Below, in pieces: positions 28,101 through 43,100 of a DNA stretch of 64,000 bases; position 1 is the stretch's first letter, and every line of letters starts with the position of its first letter. The notes beneath the pieces were generated by a model. It had not been told where the DNA came from. It did no database searches and saw nothing but the letters and a program-made list of their open reading frames with translations. Source of the stretch: Sympetrum striolatum (taxonomy: Eukaryota > Arthropoda > Insecta > Odonata > Libellulidae); contig OX388345.1 of the NCBI GenBank assembly GCA_947579665.1, positions 61,247,454 to 61,311,453 of the forward strand, in the 5' to 3' direction. The position numbers were made by a program, and so were the translations under genes.

Positions 28101-31100
28101 TTCCTAATTTTCTTTGCGGAAATGAATTAAAAATTCTCTTTCAGCCTTTAAAACACGAGGAAATATCCTAATATAGATACCATTCCGCACACATGCTAAT
28201 AATGAAACAACGTGGGCGCCTTCATCATTTAGCATTTCCATCTTTGCTGCTTTCATTATTTGACAGCTTATTTTAATGCACACTTTTCGAAATAATGCCG
28301 GCTAAGCATAATGTTTATGGACCCGATAGTAATAATATACTTCTAAGCCATTTTTCTTCCTGTTTAAACGAGTGTTCTCGCAGTACATTCACGATGTGGC
28401 CATTCATGTAGTTGATATTTTCAGTATGAACACAATAAGAAAATACTAAGTTCAAAAAATGAAAATTTCTACTGAAAACCTTCCGATCTATTGCTCAGCA
28501 CTCGAGTATTCGGCAAGTATTTGGTGAACAAGCTGAGAAGCGAATGGATTTCTTGAAAATTTTGCCGCTCATCAACAGCTCATTTACGATACACCAGTGG
28601 CTTTCGTAACAACGTCTTTAAACATTACACTTGAGCAGCTCCAATATTGAAGATTCGAATTCACCGAAGATCATGTGTTTAATCGTAAGACTTGAATGCT
28701 TTGCAGAAAATCCTTATTATAAAGAACGTTAAAATTGTAAAATTTAGTTGACAACATCAACTGTTGAAGAATCACTTTCTTTCAAAAATTCAATTACAAA
28801 TGAAAATATACTGTCCACAGGCCATTGAATTAATGAATATTTTTTTATATGGACAGTATATTTTCTTAGTACTATTTTAAGAATGGGATTCCCCTGTGAC
28901 CATTAATTATTTCTCTTTCAAAATATCTGTATAAATATATTTGCGTTCTCAAGGTAAAATTGCAACTGTTTTTATGTACTGGTAGGAAAAAGAAGGAAAA
29001 AATATTAATAATAGCTGGACATTAATTTTAAATATTTTCCTTAAGTTAACAGTAACAATATTACTGGTACGAAAAAGAAGGAAAATAAGATTAAATACAA
29101 TTGGATATTAATCGTATATATTTACATGAATAATATTTCTCCTGCCACTTAGAATGACGAAAGATGTTTACTGGAAAAGACCAACACTTGCGTTCCGTAT
29201 TCATATAGCTGACCATTTGTCAGGGATAAATCACAAAAAGTATTCTCCTTCTATTTTTATCTATGTTCCCGGAAAGCCGTATCCTAGCGCGTGGACAACA
29301 GCACACACTCGATAAATTCGTCGTCTCCTTGGCGCTCTCGCCTCAAGTGTGCATTTACGCCTACGACATCACGCCACACTCGAATTCTTCCTTTGAATCC
29401 GCCTTATTTACATACCTGACAAAACGTGCCGTTTTCCTCAATCTATGTTTCCTGGTTCGAAGTTTAGTCACTCGGAAATATTCTGCTGCGGTGTGAAGCC
29501 GCATCCGAACGGAAGTACTTCCTGCGTTAGAAAAAATGCTTTAATGTTTTTTTCCAAAGCTAGATGGAATTTGAAAACCGAAGCAGTACTCTCACAGGTT
29601 GACATCTAAACTCATCTCTGCGCATAATTTTTCCATTAAAAAACTTATATTTTGTGTTTTCTGTGCTGATTTTTAGGGCAAGTAGGATTACTATGAAACC
29701 GGTGGTTATTCAAATTTCATTTTGATGCGGTCATGTTTTGTTTTAATCTTGATTGTTGAATCCCGCTAAGTAGAGCCTGAACTGATTTATTTCAGCCGAC
29801 CCATTTATTACGGAACCCTTCAACAAATTTGAGTTTGAACATATTTACGTTTAGTCAATCATTTCTGGCCGTACTTCGTGGAAAACCATTGAATAGAATA
29901 AGAATTACATGGTAATCCTCATTTTATATTTACGTTTATTAAATTTTTATATTTATGAACAAATTTATTAAATAAATTCATTTTAGTTACCAAATTATAC
30001 CCATGTAACAGATACAGCAAGTATTTTGGGACAGTATTTGCAATTAAAATACTAATTGATACATATATTACTATAAAAAGTGATGTTAGACTTATATAAG
30101 ATTCATCATCCTTTTCAACCAAAATTGTTTGTGAAAAAATTCGTTTTAAACGTGTTCACTTTCATCAAATGGATGGAGACTTATGATAGCTTTGTTGCTG
30201 GCTAAAATCCGGAACGAAACGTTTTCAATCGCACTCCTATATCTAGCCATGGAAAACTATCTCCATATCTTATCGATAACTCTTGCCGAAGGATATCCAC
30301 CCGATCGCGAGTTCAATCACAGCACTACTTTATTCCATTTGGAGAGGAATCAAAACGTTGTCAAAAATAAAATAGAAAATAGCGGCGAAATTAGACTAAG
30401 AAAGGAAACTTCAGCTCCACTCCGTAGAAAAACGGTTTAAATAGTCGAAAATATTTACCCACTTGTGGCAATAAAATAAAACCCACGATCTTTTTTTGTC
30501 TTCCGATGTTCTCCGTACTCCTTGAGCTCACCTTTCAACCCACGCTGCAACCGCTCGAACATACATCTCCATTTACCGCTCCTTCAATCTTCGACCCTTC
30601 CTTCACCATATCTCCCGATCCCCTAAAACCAGCCCCCACTCCCACCCAACCTGTCCCGAGCACTTGCCCTTATTTCCGTGCCGATGATCCGGGCAAAAAA
30701 CTGGCATGGAGATACCTCTACGTAGGCGGAATGATAGAAGAAGGGACTCCCTCTCTTCCGACAAGGCTTTGCGTTTTCTTTATTCCGCTATCCTTCGCCG
30801 ACGTCCTTTTTTGTGATGCGGAACGATAGTCACTTTGACGTCACGACAAGTGGAACTTTATGCCGACAGTCGCTCCGTGTCGTCTTTCAGTAACAAGATT
30901 TCTTACGGCGGAGAACGTTGAGCAGACTAGGGCTAGATTGACAATGCGATCAGAGACTTACTGCCCGGGATTCCACTTGGACTCTAGTGCACCCCCGGAG
31001 AATTTGGGTCAACTCATGACTTTCTCAATGCACCCTTCAATTCAGCAGTTCATTCAGTAAGTACGGAAGGTTTGAATGCTAAGCCGATTGCCAATGAATC

Positions 31101-34100
31101 CGGGGATTCATATCTGTGGAGCAATGAACTAGCTAGTGGAGCAACTCATGTCTTGCTTTCCAAGAAAACATCAATATTAAGACTGGCATGATAACATTTA
31201 TAAGAATCTTATTAGAAGTATGAGTAAGGTAAAAAGAGACATCAGAAAACGAATTACGCAGATCTACTAAGTAACACAGAGGATTTTGATGAAAATGTTG
31301 CGCCTGCACTTAATTTAACGATAAATGTATTTAAATACCCATGAATTTAGTCTAAATTAATTTTATGATGCTAATTATATATAAGGTATAAAATTTTGAA
31401 TTTGATATTTCTTTTAACAATCTTTCGAAAGTTATAGGTAAGACGTTTACCGAGGTCGACGGTCAATTTCAAAAAAGCACGTTGATTCTAATTTTCTGTC
31501 ATTCATTTTTTCAACAAGACTCGTGGGATTCTTGTATTGCGTATTTTCTCCTCAATTATTAGAAATTCCTAGTATAAGTCTGCTTGTCTAGTTATATTTT
31601 TTCATCTACTCATATATATTACTTCGGTAATTTTACCATTAAAATATCACTTAGATTCCTACAATCCTCATTATTCTACAGTATTGTTAGGTAGATTGGC
31701 CATACAAAAGTTAAACATTCGTCGTTCAAGATTTCTGTACAGAAACAATTCTATGAGTATAAGATCATCATCCTCACAAGCTATCTAGAGATTTTAAGTG
31801 TCATACATGTTTTTGGTTTGCATAAGCAGTTACCTATATATGCTTAAAAGACTAGTGCAAATGTTAATATTCGATTTCATAAATGTCAATCACTCTTAAA
31901 AATAAAATACTCTCTTACACGAATTTCCACAATACTTCATACATGTGAAAGTATGCAGAACAAGGCCTATAAGTTTTACTTCCGACATAATTTCTGCTTC
32001 ACTTAGTATCCAAGGATGGTTCAAGGATTCTAAGACTAAATTTATCAATACGATGATATTCAAACGTACGGAATGAGTAACACGGAAATTAATAGCCAAT
32101 CCACTTTTCATGTAATTTCTATGTAAATCAGTGATAGAGAGATTAGGCACCTTTCCTCCGGAACGCCTTTCCTCATGGAAGATTAATGGATACATAAAAA
32201 GTTAAATAATTTCCGAAAGAAAAAAATTATATCTTGTTTTGCTAAAAGCGTTTATTTTTGCTGCAGAGATATCTTTGATAATGAGTAGGATCAATTTTTA
32301 ATAACGATATAGGCAAAAAAATGAAAATCCGGCACCATTTCGTACTTTGTTCTCCTTTATCTAAAAAATCTAGAAACGATAATAGAAATGTTTGTCTGAT
32401 TAAACCATTCTTGGTGATTTAGTGCGGTCTGCAGAAAACCATTCAATTAGCATAACACTTTCGAAATTCCTATTCCTGCTACACCAATATGAAGTGGCTT
32501 TTATCTCTCTAACGTTGGAGACAAATTTCATTCCACTTTTCCCGTCCATCTTTAACGAAATTCTCTACGAGTTTGCATTTTGGGAACGAAAGTATTCCGG
32601 ACGGTAAATTAACTTACCCGACACATCCCTTTTTCCATGATGTCATCAAGTGGACGGCGACGCTATTTTTCGTGATAATTTTTCATGACGTGCGAGCTCA
32701 GCAGTTGAATACAGCGATGGACTCGTCACTCAACGTGTCCCCTCTCGTACTGAAAAGAATTAAATCGCATTTTTCAGCGAAACACTTTTTTTTACATAAG
32801 TTTCTTGAACTAACGTAACAATTTTTCGTACATTCCGAATCTGCACTTAAATTCAATATTTTACGAGTCAGATTTCTGGAAAAAAGATCCCAAGTTTGCA
32901 ATTCGATACGGTGAAGATAACTTTAATTTAATAGCTGCGCTGATGAATAATTCTCCCTTTCAACATTCATTGATATCGGGGCTGTTTTCTGTATTCTTTA
33001 TTTCCATGTTTACCTAATATAAATAACTTATGTTTATTGATTATAGTTACTTAATTACGTCAAAATAACATTTCAGTGCAATGGAAATAATATCTTGGAA
33101 TATTTTTGCATCATATTTGTTGTATTCATCTTTCCTGCACCCTTTGCTAAGCTTCGACGATTGAAAATACGTATAAAAATAATATATTAGCGTATCAAGA
33201 GATTGATAAAATTTTCGTTGATCGGAATAGCGATGCGCTTACATATATGTTTGAAGATTTTTTGTTGTATTTATCTTGCTTAAATTTTAGTTCCGAGGCA
33301 CAAAAATTCCAAGTTTAATGTACATTTTGATTGAATCATTTATTTTTGTTTGAATTACAGCATTGGCTATTTAAGAACAGGTCACAGGTAGGATAACTAT
33401 ATTCAAATGTTATATTCAGAGCTTTAGTAAAATTTAACTAAATGTTTTCAAAATCTACATTTCTTGGATTGAAGCCAAAATATAAGATAAGACTAGAATG
33501 GAATGTAAGGCAACTTATTTAATTAATCGCTAAGCTGGATTCTGTGATGGTTAATACGAATGAAGACAGGTTTGCGTTTCTTATGTAATATTTTTTTATA
33601 GTTTGAACGGAGCAGTTGATTAAAAAACTGCTCCGAAGTGTTTGTTTATTAATTCAAATTTAAAAAAAATTAAATTAATTCAAATTTTAAAAAAACTGTC
33701 CTTTTTTACGCTCCTTTTTTCATTATATGAATGAACTCGGGAAATTCTTTAGCGATTTTTAAGGTACAGTTATTTTAAACCCTTCTAAATTTATTTTCAA
33801 TTTATAAGTGATTTATTTGATGAAATTTCTAGTACTTTATTGACCTCTGAGCCCATGTTATCGATAATATTTACCTCTTTGTTGATTTTCTGGTTGATCC
33901 TTAAACTTCTTAATTCACCAGTCCATTATTTACTGTCAATATCAGATCTGTTTTTACAGCTACATTTTTTCTGATTCTTTCTAATTCCTTCCAAACAAGT
34001 TTCATATTTTAGTAATTGTATAGCAATATACTATCATTTTTTTTCTTCTATCCTCACATAATTTCAATTTCAGTATTTAAGTGAAACCATGCAAATGCGG

Positions 34101-37100
34101 AAAATCCTTATTTGTATGGGATTGATTATATTAACGTATAAGCCATAAAACAGATGTTTTAGTTTCCTTGAAGCAAATGAAGTTTATTTAAGGTCTTCAT
34201 AATCTTTCTTGATACTAACGCAGCCGACGAAATTTTCGTGAATCCTTGGATCCCCTACTCTATAAAGATCTTCCCTTTAATAAACCAACTACTCTGTAGT
34301 CAGGCATGTTCCTTTTCGATATCCATAATTATTATCCTAAAATATTGATTTTTGTCTACTCATGAGTGAATTATGTATCACCACAATTGAATGCCGCTTT
34401 GGGGTGAAAATTTGCAACATTTTCTTATTCTTATAACTTTTATTATTTTCACTTCCCCAATTTTATGTGTCTCCAAACCTCTGAGAGATAAAATATTAAT
34501 CAATGAAATTAATATTTGTAGCATTTGAACTTTAGCGAGAGCTCTTGCTATCGCATACTTCTCTGATCCAAATGTCAGGAGGATATGCTTGCGATTAGGA
34601 ATTCTTTAGAGAGCAACAGTTTCCTTGACTTTGAATTGTAAATGATGGCCTCCGAGCAATACCCTCAGGGGTTACTTTTGCTTGCTACCTTTTAGGATCA
34701 AAGACTGCAAGTCACCTATTAGCGTCTTCCGAACCAAGTACCATGCAAGAAAAGCCCTTCAATATACCTAATGCTTACTCGTTACGTTCCTATGTCAAAG
34801 GAAGTTACGTGAAATGCCATTCAGCTCCTAGTAGTTCCCTCTCAATGATAATTATTACGATAATGAAAGGTTCTAGGTTGGTTCTAAAATAATAGAAAAT
34901 ATAACTCTATAACATCTCCATAATTATTAGGGAAAGCATAATTCAGTGCAATTGATAGGTTGATCAATAAAGCAAATTTTCAGTTCGGAATGTTTTCGAT
35001 CCAAGCGATGAATTACAAAGTTTATTATTTACATATTGGATTTCTTCAGCTTTCGTGGAACCTTCTAATATTATTCATGTTGAATAGATAGAACGAAGTA
35101 CTTCGGTTTCATCATTCACAATAAATAATGATTTACTATTCATATTGGTTAACGCCGACTAACTTCTTTGCCATATTGAGTGTGTTTCTATAATCAACCC
35201 ATTAAAAGAACATAAAGCTTTGGAAAAGATGAAGAGAGCTTAGAGCCAAATGTTTTTAAGCGGTAATAAAGGAAGTCAGTTGGGAAATGAAAAGCTATGG
35301 AAACGAACGGGATTAATTCTCGATCATTAAGATTGGTCCCAAAGGGAGAATCCGTATTACAGCAGTAGTTGTCGGTAGCACGGTAGGATAACGCTTTCGC
35401 TTATCGCATGAGGGTTGATAATCGGGAGGACCAAAACTGATGACAATAGGTAATGAGTGTTCATTGATACTAGAATAAAGAGTCTTAACGAAGTCTTATT
35501 ACATTTCCGCTAAAGAATGATTCACAATTTATCAACAATGGATTTTTACGTTATTATATATATATATATATATATTACATTATACAGTAAATGTCCCTTT
35601 TTTAAAGGAGCTTAAAGCTTTCTCAAAGTGAAAATACCAAATAACTGAGATATCAATAAATAGAAATATAGTGAATAAAGGGAAAGTTTGGAAATGTGTG
35701 CGTCAACAGGTCATTCAAATATTTAATTAAATAATAAACCGTCTGTAATCGTAAAATTAACCTAAAATATTGATGTGGGGCAAATTCAATGTGTTCATTA
35801 CTTAGTAATACTTAATAATACTCTCATGAAGAGAGCTTTAATACACCAAGGAACAAAATGTCGACGTGGCATATATGATAACGTGATAACGATTGCTGAT
35901 TGAAAATTGCATAAAAAGTAATTATATTAATAGTTTTTCATTTAAATTTTTGTACTGCGACTTTTGAGTCTTCATTATCTTCATCAAAAATATTCATTCA
36001 GTTAGTAACAAAAAGTTAGGTTCAAATTTATTACCCGTTATTTTATTTTGTCCCGTAACTTTTAGGTTTAAAATATTTAACTATATATTAATGTATCAAA
36101 ATAGACGCACCAAATTTTGTCTTTAAAATAAAAATTTTATAAAAACAATTTTGTTATTTATAATATGCCAAATTTGATATTGCATAACATCACCGAAAAC
36201 ACAACACAGGCAGAAAATTTACTATTGCGGAAACATTCGTGAATACGAGTTTTTGGTTCACATGAGATTAATACGCCAATTGGAACAAATAGAAGTAACA
36301 GCTGCTGTGAAATAATCATCAATCTAACGCGCCAAAAATTTCCAAATGCGCTCAGCTGCATTCATTGGATGTTAAAGGATTTTTATTGAAACGGAAACTT
36401 CCATTCCAAACATTTTTCAAGCTTATACATCTGATTTAGTACAAGGACAATAGAATGTTATTAAACCCTTTAATTCAACGCGGATAGTGATAAAATCGAA
36501 AAATAACATTCTCATATAACGCTGAGCACGAACTTCATTAAATATATCGGTAATTGAGAATAGTTCTATCGTTTAAACATGCCTTTCCGCAAAAATAGAA
36601 ACAACTCGAGCGAGTATTTGCAAAAGTGAGAAGTGAAGCGGGAGAAAAAGTTGATGTTGTCAATACATATTTACATTGCCAGAAATACAGTCAGGTAAGA
36701 GGAATGTCGATTTTGGTACTAGATAAATAGAAAAAATTACATGGACTGCCTGTTTAGGTGATTGGGTTAAGTTAAAGTACACTCCTGGCCAAAATCAACG
36801 CAGCACCGCCCGTAAGGATCGCTAGGGAGGTGCTGCGTTAATTTTGGCCAGGAGTGTACCTACGGCTTCCTTTTGGCCAAATACAAATTATTTTCTCCAT
36901 CTATGTACTAATATAAGATTTATGTACTCTGGATATTTTATTTTTCACACAAAAATACCGCTGGACAGTTAAAATTACACTGCCGTCAAAAACAACCGCG
37001 GGCTTTTTCGAAGAAATCGATGCTTTTTTCGTTGTTGTTGTTCTCTATAGTAATTATTTTTTATTAAAAATATTACTTGATCATAGACATAAACAGTTTC

Positions 37101-40100
37101 TTAGCGACGTATTTAAGAAGGTTCGTGCTAGAATTGTGAAGTTGCGTGTTTGTTCCCCGCATGGTAGATTGCTCTTGTCATCATTGAGGGAACGAACCCA
37201 AAATTTGACTTAAAGTTTTCTCAACATAACTTGCAATTTTCAGTTTTGCAAAGTAGAAGACATTGTTCGTCCTTTTGTCCATTTATATTCATAAATATGG
37301 ACCAATTTTTATCTCTTATGGTTTATTCGACGGCTAAAACTGTAATTAATATTATTTTTGTAATATTTGTGGAATTAACTGTCAAAAATATCCCCACTTT
37401 GTATTTAATTCGAAATTTGTGAATTATTTCCTCCTATTCAAGATTTTCTTGAGGCGACCGCTTATGTTCCTATGAATACATCAAACAAATAATCCGTGAA
37501 ATAGCTTGTGTCGACCCATTTACTACCATAGGTAGAAACCGCCATTTTATTGATAGCAAAGTAGAAATTTACTAAATATGCTTTAAAAAGCTCGCGGAAA
37601 ATCTATGTATATTTATTTCAACTGAGATGCAATATTCTTTGATAAACATAGGAATATTATTAAATATTGTTTCCACTGGAACTCTTCCCAACCTCATACA
37701 ACCATTATTTCTCAATAAATTATGTCAAAAAGATTGAACAACAAAACCTTACAGCGAGATTTACTTATATTTCTTTTTGATATAGTTGAAACAAGATAAA
37801 TAATTATATCATTTTATAAACTATGACAAGTTTTAGAATAAATTATATAACCATATACAAATATGTATAATATAAATCACATTTTTTAATTATCCACACT
37901 CGTTAGAGATTCCAATATCGCCCATGGAAAAAAATGCATCCCAATTTTCATTTTAGCTCAGGAACTAACGGATAGGGAGCCATTTCCCTACAAGATTCTA
38001 ATGATTTATCACTTTAAAATCGCGAAAGTTGATCTCATGCATCAATCTTCGATTTCCACGCCTATGGATCTAATATCACGTCGGATTGAAAAACTTCGCT
38101 CAGTCCAAGTTCCCTCTTTCACCTTAATCTTCCAGATAAACATTCTTCCGAAAAAAGTAGTCATCGTAATTGATTTTAGATTCCCAATTTTCCTTCCTGA
38201 GCTTCCAATATCCTCCGCAAATATCCCACTTTAATAAAATGTATCCACCTTCCCCCCCCTCCTCTTACTTCCATGCAGATCGATATCCCAGCCTAACTTT
38301 AGACTTCTGGCGTAATTTTTCCTGTTGTGTATTTCTCGCAACGCCAAGTGGTCGCTCGGCTGGAAAGCATCAATGAATCTCAACGGCTGCTCACTTTTCT
38401 CTTCAGCGCCTCTCCATCCTTAAGAATATAGCGTTTAGTTTGCCTTTCTGTAATCCTTCCAAGATTCCCTCTTTTACCTCACCATCGCATCTACAGTGAT
38501 CAATATACAAACATCATCACTTAACGATAGTAAAACGAGCGATTGCAGGCTAGTTTTGTAATTCCCCCAAATAACTATACATAGAGCTCAATATACAATA
38601 ATCTCCTTTATTAAAGGAAAATATGTGACGTATAATTCAATGAATTAGGCGTATATTATGTTTAATATATTAGCTATTTATTTCAAATCATAAATAGCGA
38701 TTCTCGCTACATGAAATTTACTGTACATTTTTCAGTGTAAAAAAGATATTAATATTCTCCTATTAACAAGAATTAATTATGCAACAAAATCCAATTTAAC
38801 TCTCTATTATCTTATACCGCGCCATAATATTTCATTAAATTACTTTATTGGAGGTGTATCCAGGAAATGACCCTAATTTCAAGCGCTATATCGATCTTCT
38901 GTCAGATAGATTCAATCTTTAATTCTCTATAGTTCTCTATTCGCTGATTCAAGGACCTTACGATTAGTTACACAAAATAAGGTGAACGATGAATTTATCT
39001 GTTATGCATTTCTATTTACAACTAAGCGGATATGAAAGAGAGTTTAAAACCGTTTTAGAGGCATATTAAAATTGTAGGGAATGGTTATTATGCTTATAAA
39101 CTTATTCAAAAATGGCAATTTACACAATTGAGTTGATTTTGTATAAATTAAATGTTTTTAAACTTTCTTAGAGTTGCAATTAAATCGAAAAATACCTTTT
39201 AGTTAAAAGTGTTTTTTCATTGCAATGCTTTCCTTGCTTTTAGAAAACGTGATTTATATTATTCCGTAATAATTAAATGCCTATATAATTAAATTTATTG
39301 ATTTAGTTATGTCTATTAATACTGGCTATAGAACGACTTTATAGAGATATGAAAAAGAATCATAAGCAATAATTATGGAAAATGTATCATTAGCCAGAAT
39401 TAGCAACAATTGAAATTCAATTTAAGCAGGTGCATTAATTTTTAAGTTAATTACTGATGCAATTATTAGTTCTAATTAATTTTGTTTCATTAATTAAACA
39501 GGTATTCCCGTATTAGTGACAGCAGTCTGGGTGATTGCCAAGAGCATAGCTCCATCAGCAGCTAACTTTCCCGAGACTCAGGTAAGTCTCTAGCCGAAAA
39601 CAAGATCTTTCACCAATCCCAAGAGCTGAAACTCTCAAAATATTATTTGTAATCTCCTCATCTTCCAGAGTCTAATTAGAAGCGACGTTTTGGGTTTATG
39701 TGCTAACCAAATTACTGGTTAAATTGTGATCCACATTTTCAAAGCAGGTCACAGTCTTCTAGAATTACGCTACTTGAAGATTATATGAAAAAATATTTTT
39801 TTCTCCCAAATGTTTGTGGAAAACGTTCACGATTGAGCAAAACTGCTTGGAAAACTCTTTTCCCAAATAAAATATGGGGTATTCCTTTGACTATTTGATG
39901 AGACTTAAGGAGACATACTTGTGGTGTTGAACGCCGATTAAAATAATGCAACAATTTGAGTAGTGACGGAATTATTCTGACGAAAACAACCAAAAGTAGC
40001 TAGCTAAGTAAATATTTGGAGTACCATTCATATATATATATATGTTAAGGATGCCTTTTGGAAACCTTTTTCTAAATAATCCCTATCCATTAATATATTT

Positions 40101-43100
40101 ATCGAAATAATTAATATAGGCTCAAAACCAATGTTTCTCCCATGGTATCTTATGTTGACGTAACTTAATTTTAGCTCAAGGGAAAGATTTTTCATTTATT
40201 TTATTATTTTTATCATAGAGCTGATGATGATAGAATCGCTATTGAAATGTACATTGGAAGTTCTTAAAAGATCGGCAATCGAAGCCTTCCTGTTTTCTCC
40301 GAATACCGGTGAAGAAAATGCGGAGTGCCGACAAAGATGGCTATTCTAAACCTGTAATAATATATGAATCTAGTTGATGTAATAATTGGGAAATATATTC
40401 CCTTACATCATTATAATTTTTAAAAGCACTTCAACGTCTAATTTTAGTTCGAATTAACAAACACAAGACACGAATTAAAAACCGATTTTTACCTTTTAGG
40501 ACACACAATCCTACCCACAAGGTAAAAATGTTAATAAAAGAGAATATAAAATTATAAAAGTTCTATTTATCTTAGTTCCACTGTATTGTTTTTATGATGA
40601 ATGTTAGAAGAAGAAATGTTCTCCTCATTTTTTCAGGTAGATAATAGTAAAAGTAGATAACAGATCACAGGAAATCAGTTAATTAATTGTCTTAATCAAT
40701 TAATCTATTTCCGACATGCATTAACACGACCGTAATAATAAGGCTTCTGCAAGGCACATTTACAGCCATTCAACCCGGGATTCCCATTCGTTGCGACGTG
40801 GTCACAATCGACATCCGCCGACTCTCAATCCGGGAATGGATTCCGCATCAATAATTCGTCACACTAAGACATTTCCCATCGATCACCGCGTAAATTAACC
40901 ATCAAACCCTCGCGTGCGATCGTAACGTTTCCCAGATGAAGGGTCTTTTGTTACCCTTTGGACAGATCGGCTGCTTCATCTCGCAGGACCGCATAAATGC
41001 ACCGCTCCCTATTTTCCGCTGAACGAGCGTAATCGATGAAAGATAGAGCGATAATTGGACAGGAAGAGAGAGAGACACACACGAGGAAGGAAGTGAAGGG
41101 AAGGGGTGGTGCCACGGGAGGCAAAGTGGAGCAAGGTATTGGGAGTGAGTTCGCGGCTTCCGCGGGGAGCATTGTGCGGCATTTGACTGCCGTCGAGGGA
41201 CTCGCTCGTAAAAACGGGATGCCGCCCACGTTGCCGGGAAAGAAAACCCATCGATACAGGGTTTACGATCCCGATGGCCCGATCGCGCGGAAGTGAAGGC
41301 GATATTATTCTGTTCCCGAGGTGCCGTTAACTTTAACACAACTTTCCCTACTTATCCATCGGCTTCATTGTTTTCGAACGCACTTGTGTATTTCGTAGAT
41401 TGAATACTACCCACGGCTTTATGAAAGGTCGGTTTTGGCAGCGAAACCTTTGAGAAATAAACTTTTTTGATGAAAAGTGTGGGTGGCACCTAAAGTTTGG
41501 AAGGAAAGCTGAAAGTTAGGTAAGTAGGGTTGTCATTCAATTCTGCTCCTTATCATTAGATTCTCTTTGAGTATTACTCGATTGAATATCACACTTTTTC
41601 AGCGATAATAATTCAAAATTTAATAATTAGAATAGCTAGTAAAGTAGGCATGCTAGAAGAAAGTTAATAGTAATAATAAATAATGATATTTCATCCTTAT
41701 TCGTTCGCGTTTTTTACAATGGAAATCACTTTAAACTTATTAATTAAGCCTCTCTTATGTTTATATTTCTGTAAAATGTCTTAAGATACGATTACTTAAT
41801 GACCCAATAAATTCAAAATAAATAGCTGTTATTTTCTGCAAAAATCTTACTTCGTTAAATTATTATGTAAGTTTTTAAAGTAGCTCAAGCACAAGAGCAA
41901 CTCCGTGTTGCAAACGATTGGTAATGAAACAGTAACAGGGTAGAAATTTCTTACATCCCGCGCAAACAATGAAGTTCGTTCGCCCTCTTTATCATCACCA
42001 CCTCGTTCAAATTTCTTCAAAACATGCCTTCTCTTTTCCAAATTTCCAAACACCCGCTTCTTGTTTTCTATATAATTGGTTTAATTTACTTCGTTTCTAC
42101 CTATGATGCCATTCATTGAAATACGGATCGTGTGGTATTAGTTTCATCGTACCAATAATTTCTTGTCACTTAGTTGTTCCTTTATATATATTATTTTAAA
42201 ACTGAGAATAATGTCTTGGCTGACGAATTATAAGTTGAACGAGGGAAGAACTCCTCGATATTTATATTATTTTGAAATAAATAACGTATAACTTGAAGCA
42301 TAGAGTATTGTTTTCCAAATATCTTGCAAATCCCTCACGAAATTACATCAACGATTGAAGAAACAAAAGCTCAACAGATTATTACGGCTCATCATTCCTG
42401 TTGAAAATTCCTCCCTCCAACGGAACAAACCTAGCCAATTGACAATTATCATCTCCTCATAAGAATTCATAGCTCCCAAAGATAGAAATAACCTGATTCA
42501 AACTAGGCCGGAATTTAATCAACCTCTTCGCAGAAAGTAATTTGGAAAGTTTTTAATGAAGAAATGATGAAAAGAAAAGTTGGGTAACCTCTTATTTCGA
42601 AGATAGAGTGATGCGATGGGCAGAGAAACTTTCGTTAAAAAAATTAAGTATTTTTTTTTAAGAACATAACGCAATTGCAGTTTTGTAAGCAAATATTGCT
42701 GAACCTCTACCACCATCTTATAATTTCCTTTTATCTCTCTACTCTGGCACGGACGCATTTTACCTTTGTTTCGTCTCGCATTGTTTCATCCCCTTTTTAT
42801 CTGCTTCTACCTCTTCGCCACGAAGGGGTGAACTTCCCATAAAAGTTTGCGGGAAAACGCATTAGCGGAGTAGCATTTGCTTCTTCGGGGGAAAACTGTG
42901 CATTAAGTTTCCCGTCTTATTCGCATATCCTTTTACGCCCGTTTTTACGGGAAATATGACGTTTGCAGAGCCATTCGGGCGAGCGTGGTAACTCGGGAGG
43001 GCATAATTGCCTGCTTATAAGGTCGAAGACCCCCGCGGAGAGAGAAAGTCGTCAATCACGATTTAAAGGGGATTTTTCCCTTTATGCCCCGCTTCCCCGT

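Larger units (their letters stand above)
27145..39501 (+). other. Intron 4 (12,357 nt, phase 1)
   Basis: GT...AG, AT-rich. It contains a 16-bp inverted repeat at 28.8 kb, a degenerate 85-nt-spaced tandem duplication at 28.98-29.11 kb, GC-rich patches at 29.26-29.52 and 30.5-31.06 kb, a 10-bp stem-loop near 33.61-33.64 kb, a tRNA-like SINE relic at 35.36 kb, a TA microsatellite and a 77-bp MITE at 36.8 kb. Open frames of up to 107 codons show no domain. No nested gene is supported. Confidence 0.8.

Noticed and set aside
30506..30829. 107-codon Pro/Thr-rich frame
   Set aside because: It follows directly from a C-rich DNA tract; no homologue is recognised.
40902..41339. 145-codon minus-strand frame
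   Set aside because: Low-complexity Ser/Leu/Pro/Arg-rich translation in a CpG-rich island, with competing frames on both strands.
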